Made by a program: the position numbers and the translations under genes. The notes below the pieces were generated by a model. That model saw nothing but the letters and a program-made list of their open reading frames with translations. It was not told the origin of the DNA and searched no databases. This document shows positions 54,549 through 63,643 of a stretch of DNA of 64,000 nucleotides, one piece after another (within the stretch, counting starts at the first letter, position 1; every line of letters begins with the position of its first letter). The DNA is from Sphingomonas yabuuchiae (lineage in GTDB: Bacteria > Pseudomonadota > Alphaproteobacteria > Sphingomonadales > Sphingomonadaceae), in the NCBI RefSeq assembly GCF_014199595.1, contig NZ_JACHNX010000009.1, positions 1 to 64,000 of the forward strand, read 5' to 3'.

Positions 54549-55649
54549 ATGAGCGCGCTCCTCGAACTCGCGGTCGTCATCCCGACCTTCAACGAGCGCG
54601 CCAATGTGCCCGTGCTCATCGCCAAGCTCGACCAGGCGCTGGCCGGGCGGCGGTGGGAGGCGATCTTCGTCGACGACAACAGCCCCGACGGGACCGCCGA
54701 GGCCGCCCGGGAACTGGGCCGCGTCGACAGCCGCGTCCGGGTGATCCAGCGGATCGGGCGGCGGGGGCTGTCGTCCGCCTGTATCGAGGGGATGTGCGCC
54801 ACCGCCGCGCCTGTGGTTGCGGTGATCGACGGCGACTTGCAGCATGACGAAACGCTGCTGCCGAAGATGCTCGACCGGTTGCAGACGGAAGGCGATCTCG
54901 ACATCATCGTCGGCTCGCGCTTCGTCGATGGCGGCGGGACGGGCGACTGGGACCGCGACCGCGTGGCCAAGTCGGCCTTTGCGACGAAGCTGTCGCAGCG
55001 TGTGCTGAACGTGAACCTGTCCGACCCGATGAGCGGCTTCTTCATGGTCCGCACCCAGGTGGCGCGCGACACCGTGCCGCATCTGTCGGGGATCGGCTTC
55101 AAGATCCTGCTCGACATCATGAGCGCGTCGCCGCGTCCGCTTCGCGCCGCCGAAATGCCCTATGTCTTCCGTCTGCGGACCGAGGGCGAGTCGAAGCTCG
55201 ATCATGTCGTGGCGATGGAATATCTGATCGCGCTGTACGACCGCCGCTTCGGCAAGGTGGTGCCGGTACGCTTCGCCATGTTCTCGGCGATCGGGGTGCT
55301 GGGCGTGGGCGTGCACATGGCGGTGCTCAGCCTGTTCTTCGTCCTGCTGGGCGCGAGCTTCCTGGCCAGCCAGATCGTCGCGGTGGCGGCCGCGATGACG
55401 TTCAACTTCTTCCTGAACAATGCGCTGACCTATCGCGACCGGCGCCTGACCGGGTTCAAGCCGCTGCTCGACGGCTGGGTGTCCTTCTGTCTGGTCTGCG
55501 CCGTGGGGGCCATCGCCAATATCGGCGTTGCGGCCTTCCTGCACGATGCGCGGGCGAATGAGTGGGCGGTATCGGCACTGATCGGCGTGCTGGTCGGTGC
55601 GGTGTGGAATTATGCGCTGTCGTCGCGGTTCGTCTGGGGGCGGTACTGA
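54549..55649 (+). CDS. Polyprenyl-phosphate glycosyltransferase with GtrA domain
   Basis: A 366-residue fusion. Residues about 5-235 are a GT2 enzyme like dolichol-phosphate mannosyl synthase (VVIPTFNERANV, DDNSPDGT, DGDLQHDET, and SDPMSGFFMVR). Residues about 240-360 form a GtrA domain with four membrane helices, which probably moves the lipid-linked sugar to the periplasmic side. Starts 5 bp after leuB. It converges on a PMT-family gene, which would use such a sugar donor. Confidence 0.87.
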   Translation: MSALLELAVVIPTFNERANVPVLIAKLDQALAGRRWEAIFVDDNSPDGTAEAARELGRVDSRVRVIQRIGRRGLSSACIEGMCATAAPVVAVIDGDLQHDETLLPKMLDRLQTEGDLDIIVGSRFVDGGGTGDWDRDRVAKSAFATKLSQRVLNVNLSDPMSGFFMVRTQVARDTVPHLSGIGFKILLDIMSASPRPLRAAEMPYVFRLRTEGESKLDHVVAMEYLIALYDRRFGKVVPVRFAMFSAIGVLGVGVHMAVLSLFFVLLGASFLASQIVAVAAAMTFNFFLNNALTYRDRRLTGFKPLLDGWVSFCLVCAVGAIANIGVAAFLHDARANEWAVSALIGVLVGAVWNYALSSRFVWGRY

Positions 55650-55677
55650 ATTTGGCCTGAGGGTGGGGGCGTGGCCC

Positions 55678-56922
55678 TCACCGCCAATCCATGAACCAAG
55701 CAAAGCGCGCAAAGGACTTCGGCCCCGCCAGCGCCCCCGCTGTCAGGATCGGGTAGAAATACACGAACAGACACGCCACCGCGACCAGATAGGCCTCGTC
55801 CCAGTCGCGCAACCACGTCCGCCAGCGATCGATCGCCACCGCCAGCGCGACCGACAGCCAGATCGCGGGCAGGAAGTAGTAATAGTAGAAGCCCAGCGAC
55901 TTGGGGATGATCGCCCAGACCGCGAAGCCGCCGATCCAGAGCGCCGCCGCGACACCCAGCCGCATCTCCCGCGTCCGTAACCAGCCGAGCGCACACGCCG
56001 CCACCGCGACCAGCCCGCCCCACATCACCGCCGGATTGCCGAGCAGGAAGATGCCCCGCTGCGCGCCCTCGGCCATCTCGTAGAAATACCAGATGGGCCG
56101 CCCGATCACAGGCCAGCTCCACCAGGTCGACTGGTAATGATGCGGCGGCAGGATCTGGGTCTGGCGTGCATACATCTCCAACTGAAAGGGCAGGAGGTTC
56201 GCCAGCGTCATCGGCTCGCGCGTATAGAAAAAGGCCGGGGCAAAGGTCGCCGCATAGGCCAGCCCTGCACCCAGACCGAGAAGCCCCCAGGCCGACCACC
56301 AGCGCAGGCCCGGCCAGCGGCTGGGGTCCTGCCGCTTCAACGGGATAAAGCCGATCGCCGCATAGCCCAGATAGGGCACCGCCGCCCATTTCACCCCGAC
56401 CGCGAGGCCCAGCAGCACCGCACCCAGCATCCAGCGCCAGCGACTCTGCACGGCGTCGCCGCGCATCGCCCAGGCCATCGACGCGACGGCCAGCACGACG
56501 AACGCGGCCATGAACCCGTCGAGCATCGCGATCCGCGCCTGTACCAGCACCATGAAGTTCAACATGGTCAGCAGCGCCCCGATCGCCGCTGCGCGCGTCC
56601 GCCGGGTCATCAGCCAGACGATGCCGAACACGCCGCCGACGATCGCCGTCCCCGCCACCGTGGACAGCGCGCGCCAACCCAGCGCATTGTCGCCGAACAT
56701 CAGCATGCCCGCCGCGATCAACATCTTGCCGAGCAGCGGATGCTCAATATTCACCGGCCCCTCCAGCGCCAGTAGCGTGCGCGCGGCGGGAACGTAATGA
56801 ACTTCGTCGAAGACCAGCGTCGGCGGCATGGTCAGCCGCCAGCAGAACAACGCCTGTGCCGCGATCAACAGTGACAATAGCGCCGGAACGGGACGACGAA
56901 GCGGAGCAAGCAGGCGACGCAT
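55678..56922 (-). CDS. PMT-family phospholipid-dependent glycosyltransferase
   Basis: A 414-residue integral membrane protein with about nine or ten helices. The first periplasmic loop FDEVHYVPAARTLLALEGPV has the acidic D-E pair that is catalytic in PMT/GT39-type enzymes, and NIEHPLLGKMLIAAG follows. It would move a sugar from a polyprenyl phosphate to a protein or lipid. A TTG start at 56982 would add 20 residues. The ATG at 56922 is preferred. Confidence 0.84.
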   Translation of the reverse strand: MRRLLAPLRRPVPALLSLLIAAQALFCWRLTMPPTLVFDEVHYVPAARTLLALEGPVNIEHPLLGKMLIAAGMLMFGDNALGWRALSTVAGTAIVGGVFGIVWLMTRRTRAAAIGALLTMLNFMVLVQARIAMLDGFMAAFVVLAVASMAWAMRGDAVQSRWRWMLGAVLLGLAVGVKWAAVPYLGYAAIGFIPLKRQDPSRWPGLRWWSAWGLLGLGAGLAYAATFAPAFFYTREPMTLANLLPFQLEMYARQTQILPPHHYQSTWWSWPVIGRPIWYFYEMAEGAQRGIFLLGNPAVMWGGLVAVAACALGWLRTREMRLGVAAALWIGGFAVWAIIPKSLGFYYYYFLPAIWLSVALAVAIDRWRTWLRDWDEAYLVAVACLFVYFYPILTAGALAGPKSFARFAWFMDWR

Positions 56923-57093
56923 GTGGTGCTCATGGCCGACCCGCCCAAGACGGACAAATGCTTTTTCGGTAAGTGGTACCAATACAAAACATCCCTAACC
57001 GATCCTTCAGACTTGTTCGTTAGGTCAGCACGTCATGGCCGGAATTGATGGGCGGTACGCCTTCGACTCCGGACCGCTAGAGACAATGGGCGG

Positions 57094-58437
57094 ATGGCTG
57101 CGATGGGTTTGTTCGGCAAGAAGGATGTGAGCCTGGGGAATCGGCTGGCGCTGGCGGTGTTCGAGCATTCGCCCGATGCCATGCTCCTCTTGTCCGACAG
57201 TAAGTTCATCGCAGGCAACGCCGCCGTCGAGCGGATCTATCATCGCCGCCTGTCCGAGGTGCTGGGCCATAACCCGCTGGATTTCTCCGCCCCCTGCCAG
57301 GCGGATGGCCGCCCGACCGACACGCATATCGGGGAGCGGGTCGCCCAGGCGCTGCGGGACGGCTTTGCCCGGTTCGAATGGCTCAACCAAGACCCCAAGG
57401 GACAGGTGGAGCGCCTTCTCGTTACCCTGATCCCCGCGCAGGTCGTCACGCCGCAGGATGTGCTGGTCCTGATCCAGGATATGGGCGAAACCATGGAGAT
57501 GGTGAACCAGCTCGGCGACGGGCTGTCGCGCATCTCTAACGGCGATCTGTCGCACCGCATCGCCAAGCCGTTCCGCGACGATTACGAACCGCTCCGGCTT
57601 CACTTCAACGAGGCGGCGCAGATGCTGGGCGGATCGATCCAGTCGATCGACTCGTCCTCGCGCCGGGTGCACAGCGCGGCGCTCGAAATCGGCAAGGCGG
57701 CAGGCGACCTGTCGCGGCGTACCGAACATCAGGCCGCCTCGCTGGAGGAAACCGCCGCGGCGATGCGCCAGGTGACGACCGCGATCCAGGAAACCGCGCA
57801 GTTCGGCAACAAGGCCGCGCAGGTCGCCGCCTCGGCGCAGGAAAATGCGGCGCAGAGCGGCGTCGTGGTGCAGCGCGCGATGGACGCGATGGGCGGGATC
57901 GAGCGTACCTCGAACGAAATCTCCGAGATCATCGGCGTGATCGACGGCATCGCGTTCCAGACCAATTTGCTGGCGCTGAACGCGGGTGTCGAGGCGGCGC
58001 GCGCGGGTGACGCGGGCAAGGGCTTTGCGGTCGTCGCATCCGAAGTCCGTGCGCTGGCGCAGCGTTCGGCCGATGCCGCCAAGGATGTGAAGAGCCGCAT
58101 CGGCGCATCGGACGCGCAGATTCGCTCGGGCGTGCAGGAGGTCGACGCGGCCGGATCGACGCTGCAACGCATCGCCGCGCAGGTCAGCGAGATGGCCACG
58201 CTGATCGGCGACATCGCCAACGCATCCCAGCAACAGGCGAGCAGCGCGTCGCAGATCACGATCGCGATCGGTGATCTCGACTCGGTGACGCAACAGAATG
58301 CGGCGATGGTCGAGGAAGCCTCCGCCGCCGCCCGCGAAATGGTCAACGAGGCGAGCGCGATGACCGATCAGGTCGGTCGCTTCCGCCTGGGCAGCCAATC
58401 CCCCGTGATGGCACAGCCGATGTGGAAAGCCGCGTAA
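57094..58437 (+). CDS. Soluble methyl-accepting chemotaxis protein with PAS domain
   Basis: A 447-residue chemoreceptor with no transmembrane segment. A PAS-like domain (about 20-130; FEHSPDAMLLLSDSKF, EVLGHNPLDF) is followed by a HAMP-like region (about 145-195) and the coiled-coil signalling domain, whose tip reads EIIGVIDGIAFQTNLLALNA (the CheA/CheW contact). No C-terminal CheR-binding pentapeptide. It is alone, with no che genes nearby, and a PAS ligand or cofactor is unknown. Confidence 0.88.
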   Translation: MAAMGLFGKKDVSLGNRLALAVFEHSPDAMLLLSDSKFIAGNAAVERIYHRRLSEVLGHNPLDFSAPCQADGRPTDTHIGERVAQALRDGFARFEWLNQDPKGQVERLLVTLIPAQVVTPQDVLVLIQDMGETMEMVNQLGDGLSRISNGDLSHRIAKPFRDDYEPLRLHFNEAAQMLGGSIQSIDSSSRRVHSAALEIGKAAGDLSRRTEHQAASLEETAAAMRQVTTAIQETAQFGNKAAQVAASAQENAAQSGVVVQRAMDAMGGIERTSNEISEIIGVIDGIAFQTNLLALNAGVEAARAGDAGKGFAVVASEVRALAQRSADAAKDVKSRIGASDAQIRSGVQEVDAAGSTLQRIAAQVSEMATLIGDIANASQQQASSASQITIAIGDLDSVTQQNAAMVEEASAAAREMVNEASAMTDQVGRFRLGSQSPVMAQPMWKAA

Positions 58438-58443
58438 CCCCTT

Positions 58444-58468
58444 ATTCCTCCCCTTGCAGGGGAGGAAT
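58444..58468. repeat. Family B half-palindrome, copy 7
   Basis: ATTCCTCCCCTTGCAGGGGA ending GGAATGA, one arm only, right after the chemoreceptor gene. It may act as its terminator. Confidence 0.55.
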
Positions 58469-58604
58469 GACTCGGCATTATTCGTCAGACAATTTGACGA
58501 ACCCCCGTCCCGCATGGCACCCATGATGCCGAAGCGCGGGCGGGTGACACGGCATGTCCCGAACCCCGTCTGCGCGAATGCGACGGAATGAACGGGAGAG
58601 TGAC

Positions 58605-60479
58605 GTGACACGAGCGGTTCGATCGACCTTGTGCGCAATTCTGGCGGCGACCGCGCTTTCGCCCCTGGCGGCGCAAAATATGTCGGCGCAAGACCCCCTG
58701 TCGAATGACGGCGCGGCCAAGACCTTCGAGGTGAAGGGCAAGGGCTTCCTGCGCAACGGCCAGCCGCATCAGGTGATCTCGGGCGAGATGCACTATACCC
58801 GCATCCCGCGCGCCTATTGGCGCGACCGGTTGCGCAAGGCCAAGGCGATGGGGCTGAACACCATCACCACCTATTCCTTCTGGAACGCACATGAGCCGCG
58901 TCCGGGCGTCTATGATTTCAGCGGCCAGAATGACATCGTCGCCTTCATTCGCGATGCGCAGGCCGAGGGGCTGGACGTGATCCTGCGCCCCGGCCCCTAT
59001 GTCTGTGCGGAATGGGAACTGGGCGGTTATCCGTCCTGGCTGCTCAAGGACCGCAAGCTCGTCCTGCGTTCGACCGATCCGCAATATACCGCCGCCGTCG
59101 ACCGCTGGCTGATGCGGCTGGGGCAGGAGGTGAAGCCGCTGCTGCTCAAGAATGGCGGGCCGATCGTCGCGGTGCAGCTTGAGAATGAATATGGCGCGTT
59201 CGGCAGCGACCAGACCTATTTGCGCGGGCTGGAGGCGAGCTACAAGCGCGCCGGTCTCGGCGACGGCATCCTGTTCACCAGCAACCAGGGCGGCGATCTG
59301 GCCAAGGGATCGCTGCCCAACCTGCCCTCGGTCGTCAATTTCGGTTCGGGCGGCGCGCAAAGCTCGGTCGCGAAGCTGGAGGCCTATCGTCCTGACGGCC
59401 TGCGCATGGTCGGCGAATATTGGGCGGGCTGGTTCGACAAATGGGGCGAGGAGCACCACGAGACGGACGGCAAGAAAGAGGCCGAGGAAATGGCCTATAT
59501 GCTCAAGCGCGGCTATTCGATCTCGCTCTACATGGTGCATGGCGGCACCACTTTCGGCTGGATGAACGGCGCGGACTCGCACACCGGCAAGGATTATCAC
59601 CCCGACACCACCAGTTATGATTATGACGCGCCGATCGATGAGGCGGGCAATCCGCGCTACAAATACGGCCTGATCGCCGCGGCCATCGCCGAGGTGACGG
59701 GCAAGCCCGCCGCACCTACGCCCGCGCCGACAGTCGCGACGACCTTCCCGGTATCGCCCGTGCGGCGCAGCGCGTCGCTTTGGGACAATCTGCCCGCGCC
59801 GGTGCGGGCCGCTCAGCCGAAGACGTTCGAGGAGCTGGACCAGAATTTCGGCTATGTCCTCTACCGGGTCGCCGTCCCGGCGGGGCCTGCGCAGACGCTG
59901 ACCCTCAAGGGCATGCACAGCTATGCGCAGGTCTATCTGAACAAGGCGCTGGTCGGCACGCTGGACCGGCGTCTGGATCAGGAGACGGTCGAACTGCCCG
60001 CGCGCGCCAAGCCCGCGACGCTGGATATCCTGGTCGAGAATACCGGCCGGGTGAATTATTCGCACGCGATCCGCACCGAGCAGGCGGGCCTGACCGGCGC
60101 GGTGACGCTGGCGGGGCAGCCGCTCACCGACTGGCAGATGTTCCGCCTGCCGATGGACAATCTGTCGTCGCTGAAATTGTCGGCCAAGCCCTGCAGCGGT
60201 CCCTGCTTCTACGAGGCGGAAATGACCGTTTCGCAGCCCGGCGATACCTATCTCGACATGCGGGGCGCGCATAAGGGGCAGTTGTGGCTGAACGACCATA
60301 ATCTCGGTCGTTTCTGGAGCATCGGGCCGGTCCACACGCTCTACACGCCCGCGCCGTGGCTCAAGGCGGGAACGAACCGCATCCTGTTCTTCGACCTGAC
60401 CGGGGATGCGAGCGACAGGCTGACGACGGTGGCCAAGCCGATTTATGGCAAGGTGACGAACCACCGCGAGGCGCAGTAA
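58605..60479 (+). CDS. Secreted beta-galactosidase, GH35
   Basis: A 624-residue glycoside hydrolase of family 35 that releases terminal beta-galactose, probably from plant galactans or xyloglucan. Signal peptide at 1-24 (MTRAVRSTLCAILAATALSP, then LAAQ). The TIM barrel has Glu195 (QLENEYGAFG) as acid/base and Glu271 (VGEYWAGWFD) as nucleophile. Beta-sandwich domains follow, ending RILFFDLTGDASD. The GTG at 58605 has GGGAG six bases upstream. An ATG at 58554 would add 17 basic residues. No sugar transporter is adjacent. Confidence 0.91.
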   Translation: MTRAVRSTLCAILAATALSPLAAQNMSAQDPLSNDGAAKTFEVKGKGFLRNGQPHQVISGEMHYTRIPRAYWRDRLRKAKAMGLNTITTYSFWNAHEPRPGVYDFSGQNDIVAFIRDAQAEGLDVILRPGPYVCAEWELGGYPSWLLKDRKLVLRSTDPQYTAAVDRWLMRLGQEVKPLLLKNGGPIVAVQLENEYGAFGSDQTYLRGLEASYKRAGLGDGILFTSNQGGDLAKGSLPNLPSVVNFGSGGAQSSVAKLEAYRPDGLRMVGEYWAGWFDKWGEEHHETDGKKEAEEMAYMLKRGYSISLYMVHGGTTFGWMNGADSHTGKDYHPDTTSYDYDAPIDEAGNPRYKYGLIAAAIAEVTGKPAAPTPAPTVATTFPVSPVRRSASLWDNLPAPVRAAQPKTFEELDQNFGYVLYRVAVPAGPAQTLTLKGMHSYAQVYLNKALVGTLDRRLDQETVELPARAKPATLDILVENTGRVNYSHAIRTEQAGLTGAVTLAGQPLTDWQMFRLPMDNLSSLKLSAKPCSGPCFYEAEMTVSQPGDTYLDMRGAHKGQLWLNDHNLGRFWSIGPVHTLYTPAPWLKAGTNRILFFDLTGDASDRLTTVAKPIYGKVTNHREAQ

Positions 60480-60489
60480 CCGGCGGCTT

Positions 60490-60618
60490 GCCCCTCCACC
60501 ACCGGGCTACGCCCGGCGGTCCCCCTCCCCATCTAAGATGGGGAGGATTTAGGCATCCCATTCCTCCCCAAGCTGTGCTTGGGGAGGGGGACCATCGCGA
60601 TAGCGATGGTGGAGGGGC
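60490..60618. repeat. Family B double element, copy 8
   Basis: Two opposite units back to back: ccctccaccaccgggctacg ... TCCCCATCTAAGATGGGGA and TCCTCCCCAAGCTGTGCTTG ... gcgatggtggaggggc. Confidence 0.7.
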
Positions 60619-60633
60619 CGGACTCCATCCGCC

Positions 60634-60939
60634 TCAGCGCACCGCCGCCGCCTGGTTGTCGATAACCGCCTCGCGCTGCTCGGGGCTCATCGCGGCGGCA
60701 TTGACGTCGGCGGCCTTGATCGCTTCGGCGCGGTCCTCGGCATAGTCGCGGGTCTTTTCGGCCTGCTTGTCGAGCATCTTGGCCTGGTTGCGCAGCGCGT
60801 CGGCCTGGTCCTCCATACCGTCGGCGCGGTTGTCGGCAGCCTTTTCGACATTCTCGGCGAGCTTGTCGGTGCCCTTGCCGTTGCAGGCGGACAGCGACAC
60901 CAGGCTGGCGGCCATCAGCAGGCCGATGCGGATCTTCAT
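60634..60939 (-). CDS. Small helical lipoprotein
   Basis: A 101-residue lipoprotein. The leader MKIRIGLLMAASLVSLSAC ends in the lipobox Cys, and the mature part is a long charged helix (KLAENVEKAADNRADGMEDQ, then ALRNQAKMLDKQAEKTRDYA) with repeated Ala/Asp/Glu/Lys, likely coiled coil. It may be an Lpp-like or stress lipoprotein, but no family is claimed. The ATG at 60939 is favoured over the ATG at 60945 because GGGAGA is then about seven bases away. Confidence 0.75.
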   Translation of the reverse strand: MKIRIGLLMAASLVSLSACNGKGTDKLAENVEKAADNRADGMEDQADALRNQAKMLDKQAEKTRDYAEDRAEAIKAADVNAAAMSPEQREAVIDNQAAAVR

Positions 60940-61074
60940 GCTCATTCTCCCTGTTTGAATCGGGGGGAATAACCGGATCGGGCACTTTTCCGTTCCGCTG
61001 GCGTAACGCTGACATATCGGGTGCGCGACCGAATATCCTTGAACCCCGCCCCCCGGACCGGCAAATGAACGGGC

Positions 61075-62283
61075 ATGAAGCGCAAGACTGGCCAGGACCG
61101 TTCGATCACCTCCCAATGGCGCCCCGCGACGCAGGCCGTGCGCGGCGGCACCGCGCGGTCGGAATATGGCGAGACCTCCGAGGCGCTCTTCCTGACCTCG
61201 GGCTATTGCTACGACCGGGCAGGGGACGCGGCGGCCCGGTTCGCGGGCGAGCAGGAGGGGATGACCTATTCCCGCCTGCAGAACCCGACCGTCGAGATGC
61301 TGGAACAGCGTATCGCCCTGCTCGAAGGTGCCGAAGCGTGCCGGACCATGGCGTCGGGCATGGCGGCGATGACCGCGGTGCTGCTCTGCCAGTTGCAGGC
61401 GGGCGACCATCTGGTCGGCGGGCGCGCGGCGTTCGGGTCGTGCCGCTGGCTGACCGACACGCTGCTGCCGAAGTTCGGCATCGCCACCACCGTCGTCGAT
61501 GCGCGCGACCCGCAGGCGTTCCTGGATGCGGTGCGGCCCGAGACCAAGGTCTTCTTCTTCGAGACGCCCGCCAATCCGACCATGGACGTGGCCGATCTCC
61601 AGGCGATCTGCGACATCGCGCGCGAGCGCGGCATCACCACGGTGGTCGACAATGCCTTTGCGACCCCGGCGCTCCAGCGGCCGATGGATTTCGGCGCGGA
61701 CGTGACCGCCTATTCCGCCACGAAGATGATGGACGGGCAGGGCCGCGTGCTGGCGGGCGCGGTGTGCGGCACCGAGGACTTCATCACCAACACCCTGCTG
61801 CCCTTCACTCGCAACACCGGCCCGACCCTGTCGGCGTTCAACGCCTGGGTGGTGCTGAAGGGGCTGGAGACGCTGGACCTGCGTATCCACCGCCAGTCGG
61901 AATCGGCGCTGAAGGTCGCGACCTTCCTGGAGGGCCGGGTGCCGCGCGTCCTGTGCCCGGCGCTGCCCAGCCATCCGCAGCATGAACTCGCCATGCGCCA
62001 GATGAAGGCGGGCGGCAGCATCTTCGCGCTGGAACTCGATGGCGGTCGCGAACAGGCGCATGGCCTGCTCGACGCACTGGCGTTGATCGACATCTCGAAC
62101 AATATCGGCGACTCGCGCTCGCTGATGACCCATCCCGCCTCGACCACCCATGCCGGTGTCGCCGAGGACAAGCGGATCGAGATGGGCATCGGCGAGGGCA
62201 TGTTGCGTCTGAATGTCGGGCTGGAGGATGCGGACGACCTGATCGACGATCTCGACCAGGCGCTGCGCGTCGTGGGTCTGTGA
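61075..62283 (+). CDS. metZ: O-succinylhomoserine sulfhydrylase
   Basis: A 402-residue PLP enzyme that makes homocysteine directly from O-succinylhomoserine and sulfide for methionine synthesis. PLP lysine is Lys217 in YSATKMMDGQGRV, with the aspartate DNAFATPALQ upstream and the phosphate-binding GEQEGMTYSRLQNP. It belongs to the Cys/Met-metabolism family. The genome context (apaG and lysR downstream) and the sequence match MetZ of alphaproteobacteria. It overlaps apaG by four bases. Confidence 0.93.
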   Translation: MKRKTGQDRSITSQWRPATQAVRGGTARSEYGETSEALFLTSGYCYDRAGDAAARFAGEQEGMTYSRLQNPTVEMLEQRIALLEGAEACRTMASGMAAMTAVLLCQLQAGDHLVGGRAAFGSCRWLTDTLLPKFGIATTVVDARDPQAFLDAVRPETKVFFFETPANPTMDVADLQAICDIARERGITTVVDNAFATPALQRPMDFGADVTAYSATKMMDGQGRVLAGAVCGTEDFITNTLLPFTRNTGPTLSAFNAWVVLKGLETLDLRIHRQSESALKVATFLEGRVPRVLCPALPSHPQHELAMRQMKAGGSIFALELDGGREQAHGLLDALALIDISNNIGDSRSLMTHPASTTHAGVAEDKRIEMGIGEGMLRLNVGLEDADDLIDDLDQALRVVGL

Positions 62284-62678
62284 AGGCGCTCTTCCCCCAT
62301 GCGCTGACCACCGGGCCGGTGACGGTCCGCGTGTCGGTCAGCTATCTGCCCGAACAGTCCGAGCCGCAGCGCGGGCGCTGGTTCTGGGCCTATCATGTCC
62401 GCATCGAGAATGAGGGCGACCAGCCGGTCCAGCTTCTCACCCGGCGCTGGATCATCACCGACGCGCGGGGTGCGCGGCATTCGGTCGAGGGCGAGGGTGT
62501 GGTCGGCGAACAGCCGGTGATCCAGCCGGGCGCGTCCTATGACTATGTCTCGGGTTGCCCGCTCGCGACGACCAGCGGCGCGATGCAGGGCAGTTACCGC
62601 ATGGTCAGCGCGGACGGCGTGACCTTCGACGTGGCCATCCCGCATTTCGCGCTCATCGCCCCGGCGGTGGAGACATGA
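62280..62678 (+). CDS. apaG: ApaG protein (CorD)
   Basis: A 132-residue Ig-like fold protein, linked in enterobacteria to cobalt/magnesium efflux. Hallmarks are VRVSVSYLPEQSEP, FWAYHVRIENEGDQPVQLL, TRRWIITDARG, VEGEGVVGEQPVIQPGASYD and MQGSYRMV. Starts with GTG, overlapping metZ by four bases (GTGA), and its stop overlaps the start of lysR (ATGA). Function here is unclear. Confidence 0.94.
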   Translation: MKALFPHALTTGPVTVRVSVSYLPEQSEPQRGRWFWAYHVRIENEGDQPVQLLTRRWIITDARGARHSVEGEGVVGEQPVIQPGASYDYVSGCPLATTSGAMQGSYRMVSADGVTFDVAIPHFALIAPAVET

Positions 62679-63454
62679 AGCGGACGCACCTTCCGCTCAA
62701 CGGCCTGCGCGTGCTGGACGCCGCCGCGCGCCATCTGAGCTTCACCCGTGCTGCCGACGAGCTGGCGGTGACCCCGGCGGCGGTCGGGCAGCAGATCCGC
62801 GCGCTGGAGGATACGCTGGGCGTCGTCCTGTTCCGCCGCACGACGCGCGGGCTGGAACTGACCCCCGAAGCCGAGGCCGGCCTTGCTCCCTTGCGGGCCG
62901 GTTTCCTGCAATTCGAGGATGCCGTCCGCGCCATGCAGGCGGGCCAGTCGTCCAAGTCGCTGACCATCGCCGCCCCGCGTGATGTGACCGAGAAGTGGCT
63001 GATGCCGCGTCTCGCCGCCATCGCCGCAAGCGACCCGGACCTGCGTTTCTCGCTGATCGCGTCGGACGAGGGGCTGGACTTCACCGAGGCCAATCTGGAC
63101 CTCGCCATCCGCTGGGGTGATGGACCCGGCGGACTGGAGGGCGAGGCGATCGAGTCGGACGGGATGATTCCCATCGGTCCGGCGGACGCGCCGCTGATCG
63201 CCTGGCCGGGGGCGCCCGAAGAAGGTGCGCCGCTGGTCCGTGTGACGGATGCGGGCTTGGCGATCGACGCGGTTGCGGCGGGGCTGGGGCGGGCGATCGT
63301 GCCGCAACTGCTGGCCGAGCGCGATCTGGCCGAGGGGCGGGTGGTCGCCACCGGCGAGGCGGTGCCCTCACGCATGGGGTACTGGCTGGTCGCCCCGCTG
63401 CCGCAATGGCGCCAGCAGAAGGTCAAGGCGCTGGTCGAGGCGCTGGGGGGCTAA
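62675..63454 (+). CDS. LysR-type transcriptional regulator (GcvA-like)
   Basis: A 259-residue regulator. The N-terminal winged helix reads NGLRVLDAAARHLSFTRAADELAVTPAAVGQQIRALE, in pieces of the usual GcvA-type pattern, and the rest is a LysR effector domain (about 90-255). It is shorter than the usual 290-300 residues, with a compact effector domain. Because it overlaps apaG by four bases it is co-translated with metZ-apaG, so it may regulate that operon or another target. The inducer is unknown. Confidence 0.88.
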   Translation: MKRTHLPLNGLRVLDAAARHLSFTRAADELAVTPAAVGQQIRALEDTLGVVLFRRTTRGLELTPEAEAGLAPLRAGFLQFEDAVRAMQAGQSSKSLTIAAPRDVTEKWLMPRLAAIAASDPDLRFSLIASDEGLDFTEANLDLAIRWGDGPGGLEGEAIESDGMIPIGPADAPLIAWPGAPEEGAPLVRVTDAGLAIDAVAAGLGRAIVPQLLAERDLAEGRVVATGEAVPSRMGYWLVAPLPQWRQQKVKALVEALGG

Positions 63455-63471
63455 GGGCCATCAAACCCCTT

Positions 63472-63617
63472 GCGTCACCCCGGCGGAGGCCAGGGCCCAG
63501 TTTCCATATCAGTCGTGGTGCACGGTGGCATCGCGTGAGAGGCGAGCACGCCTCCCACGCGACGTGGGGAATCATCTGACCATCACCGCAACTGGGCCCC
63601 GGCCTTCGCCGGGGACG
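63472..63617. repeat. Palindromic repeat, family C, copy 3
   Basis: Left arm CGTCACCCCGGCGGAGGCCA is degraded; the right arm CCGCAACTGG and GCCCCGGCCTTCGCCGGGGA is intact. Confidence 0.65.
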
Positions 63618-63643
63618 TGCTTGTGGTTAGGGGTCGGTACTCC

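Noticed and set aside
60946..61074. Possible SAM-II riboswitch upstream of metZ
   Set aside because: No matching H1 pseudoknot core or AAAGCTA-type segment could be found; only ordinary sequence and a lipoprotein leader are present.
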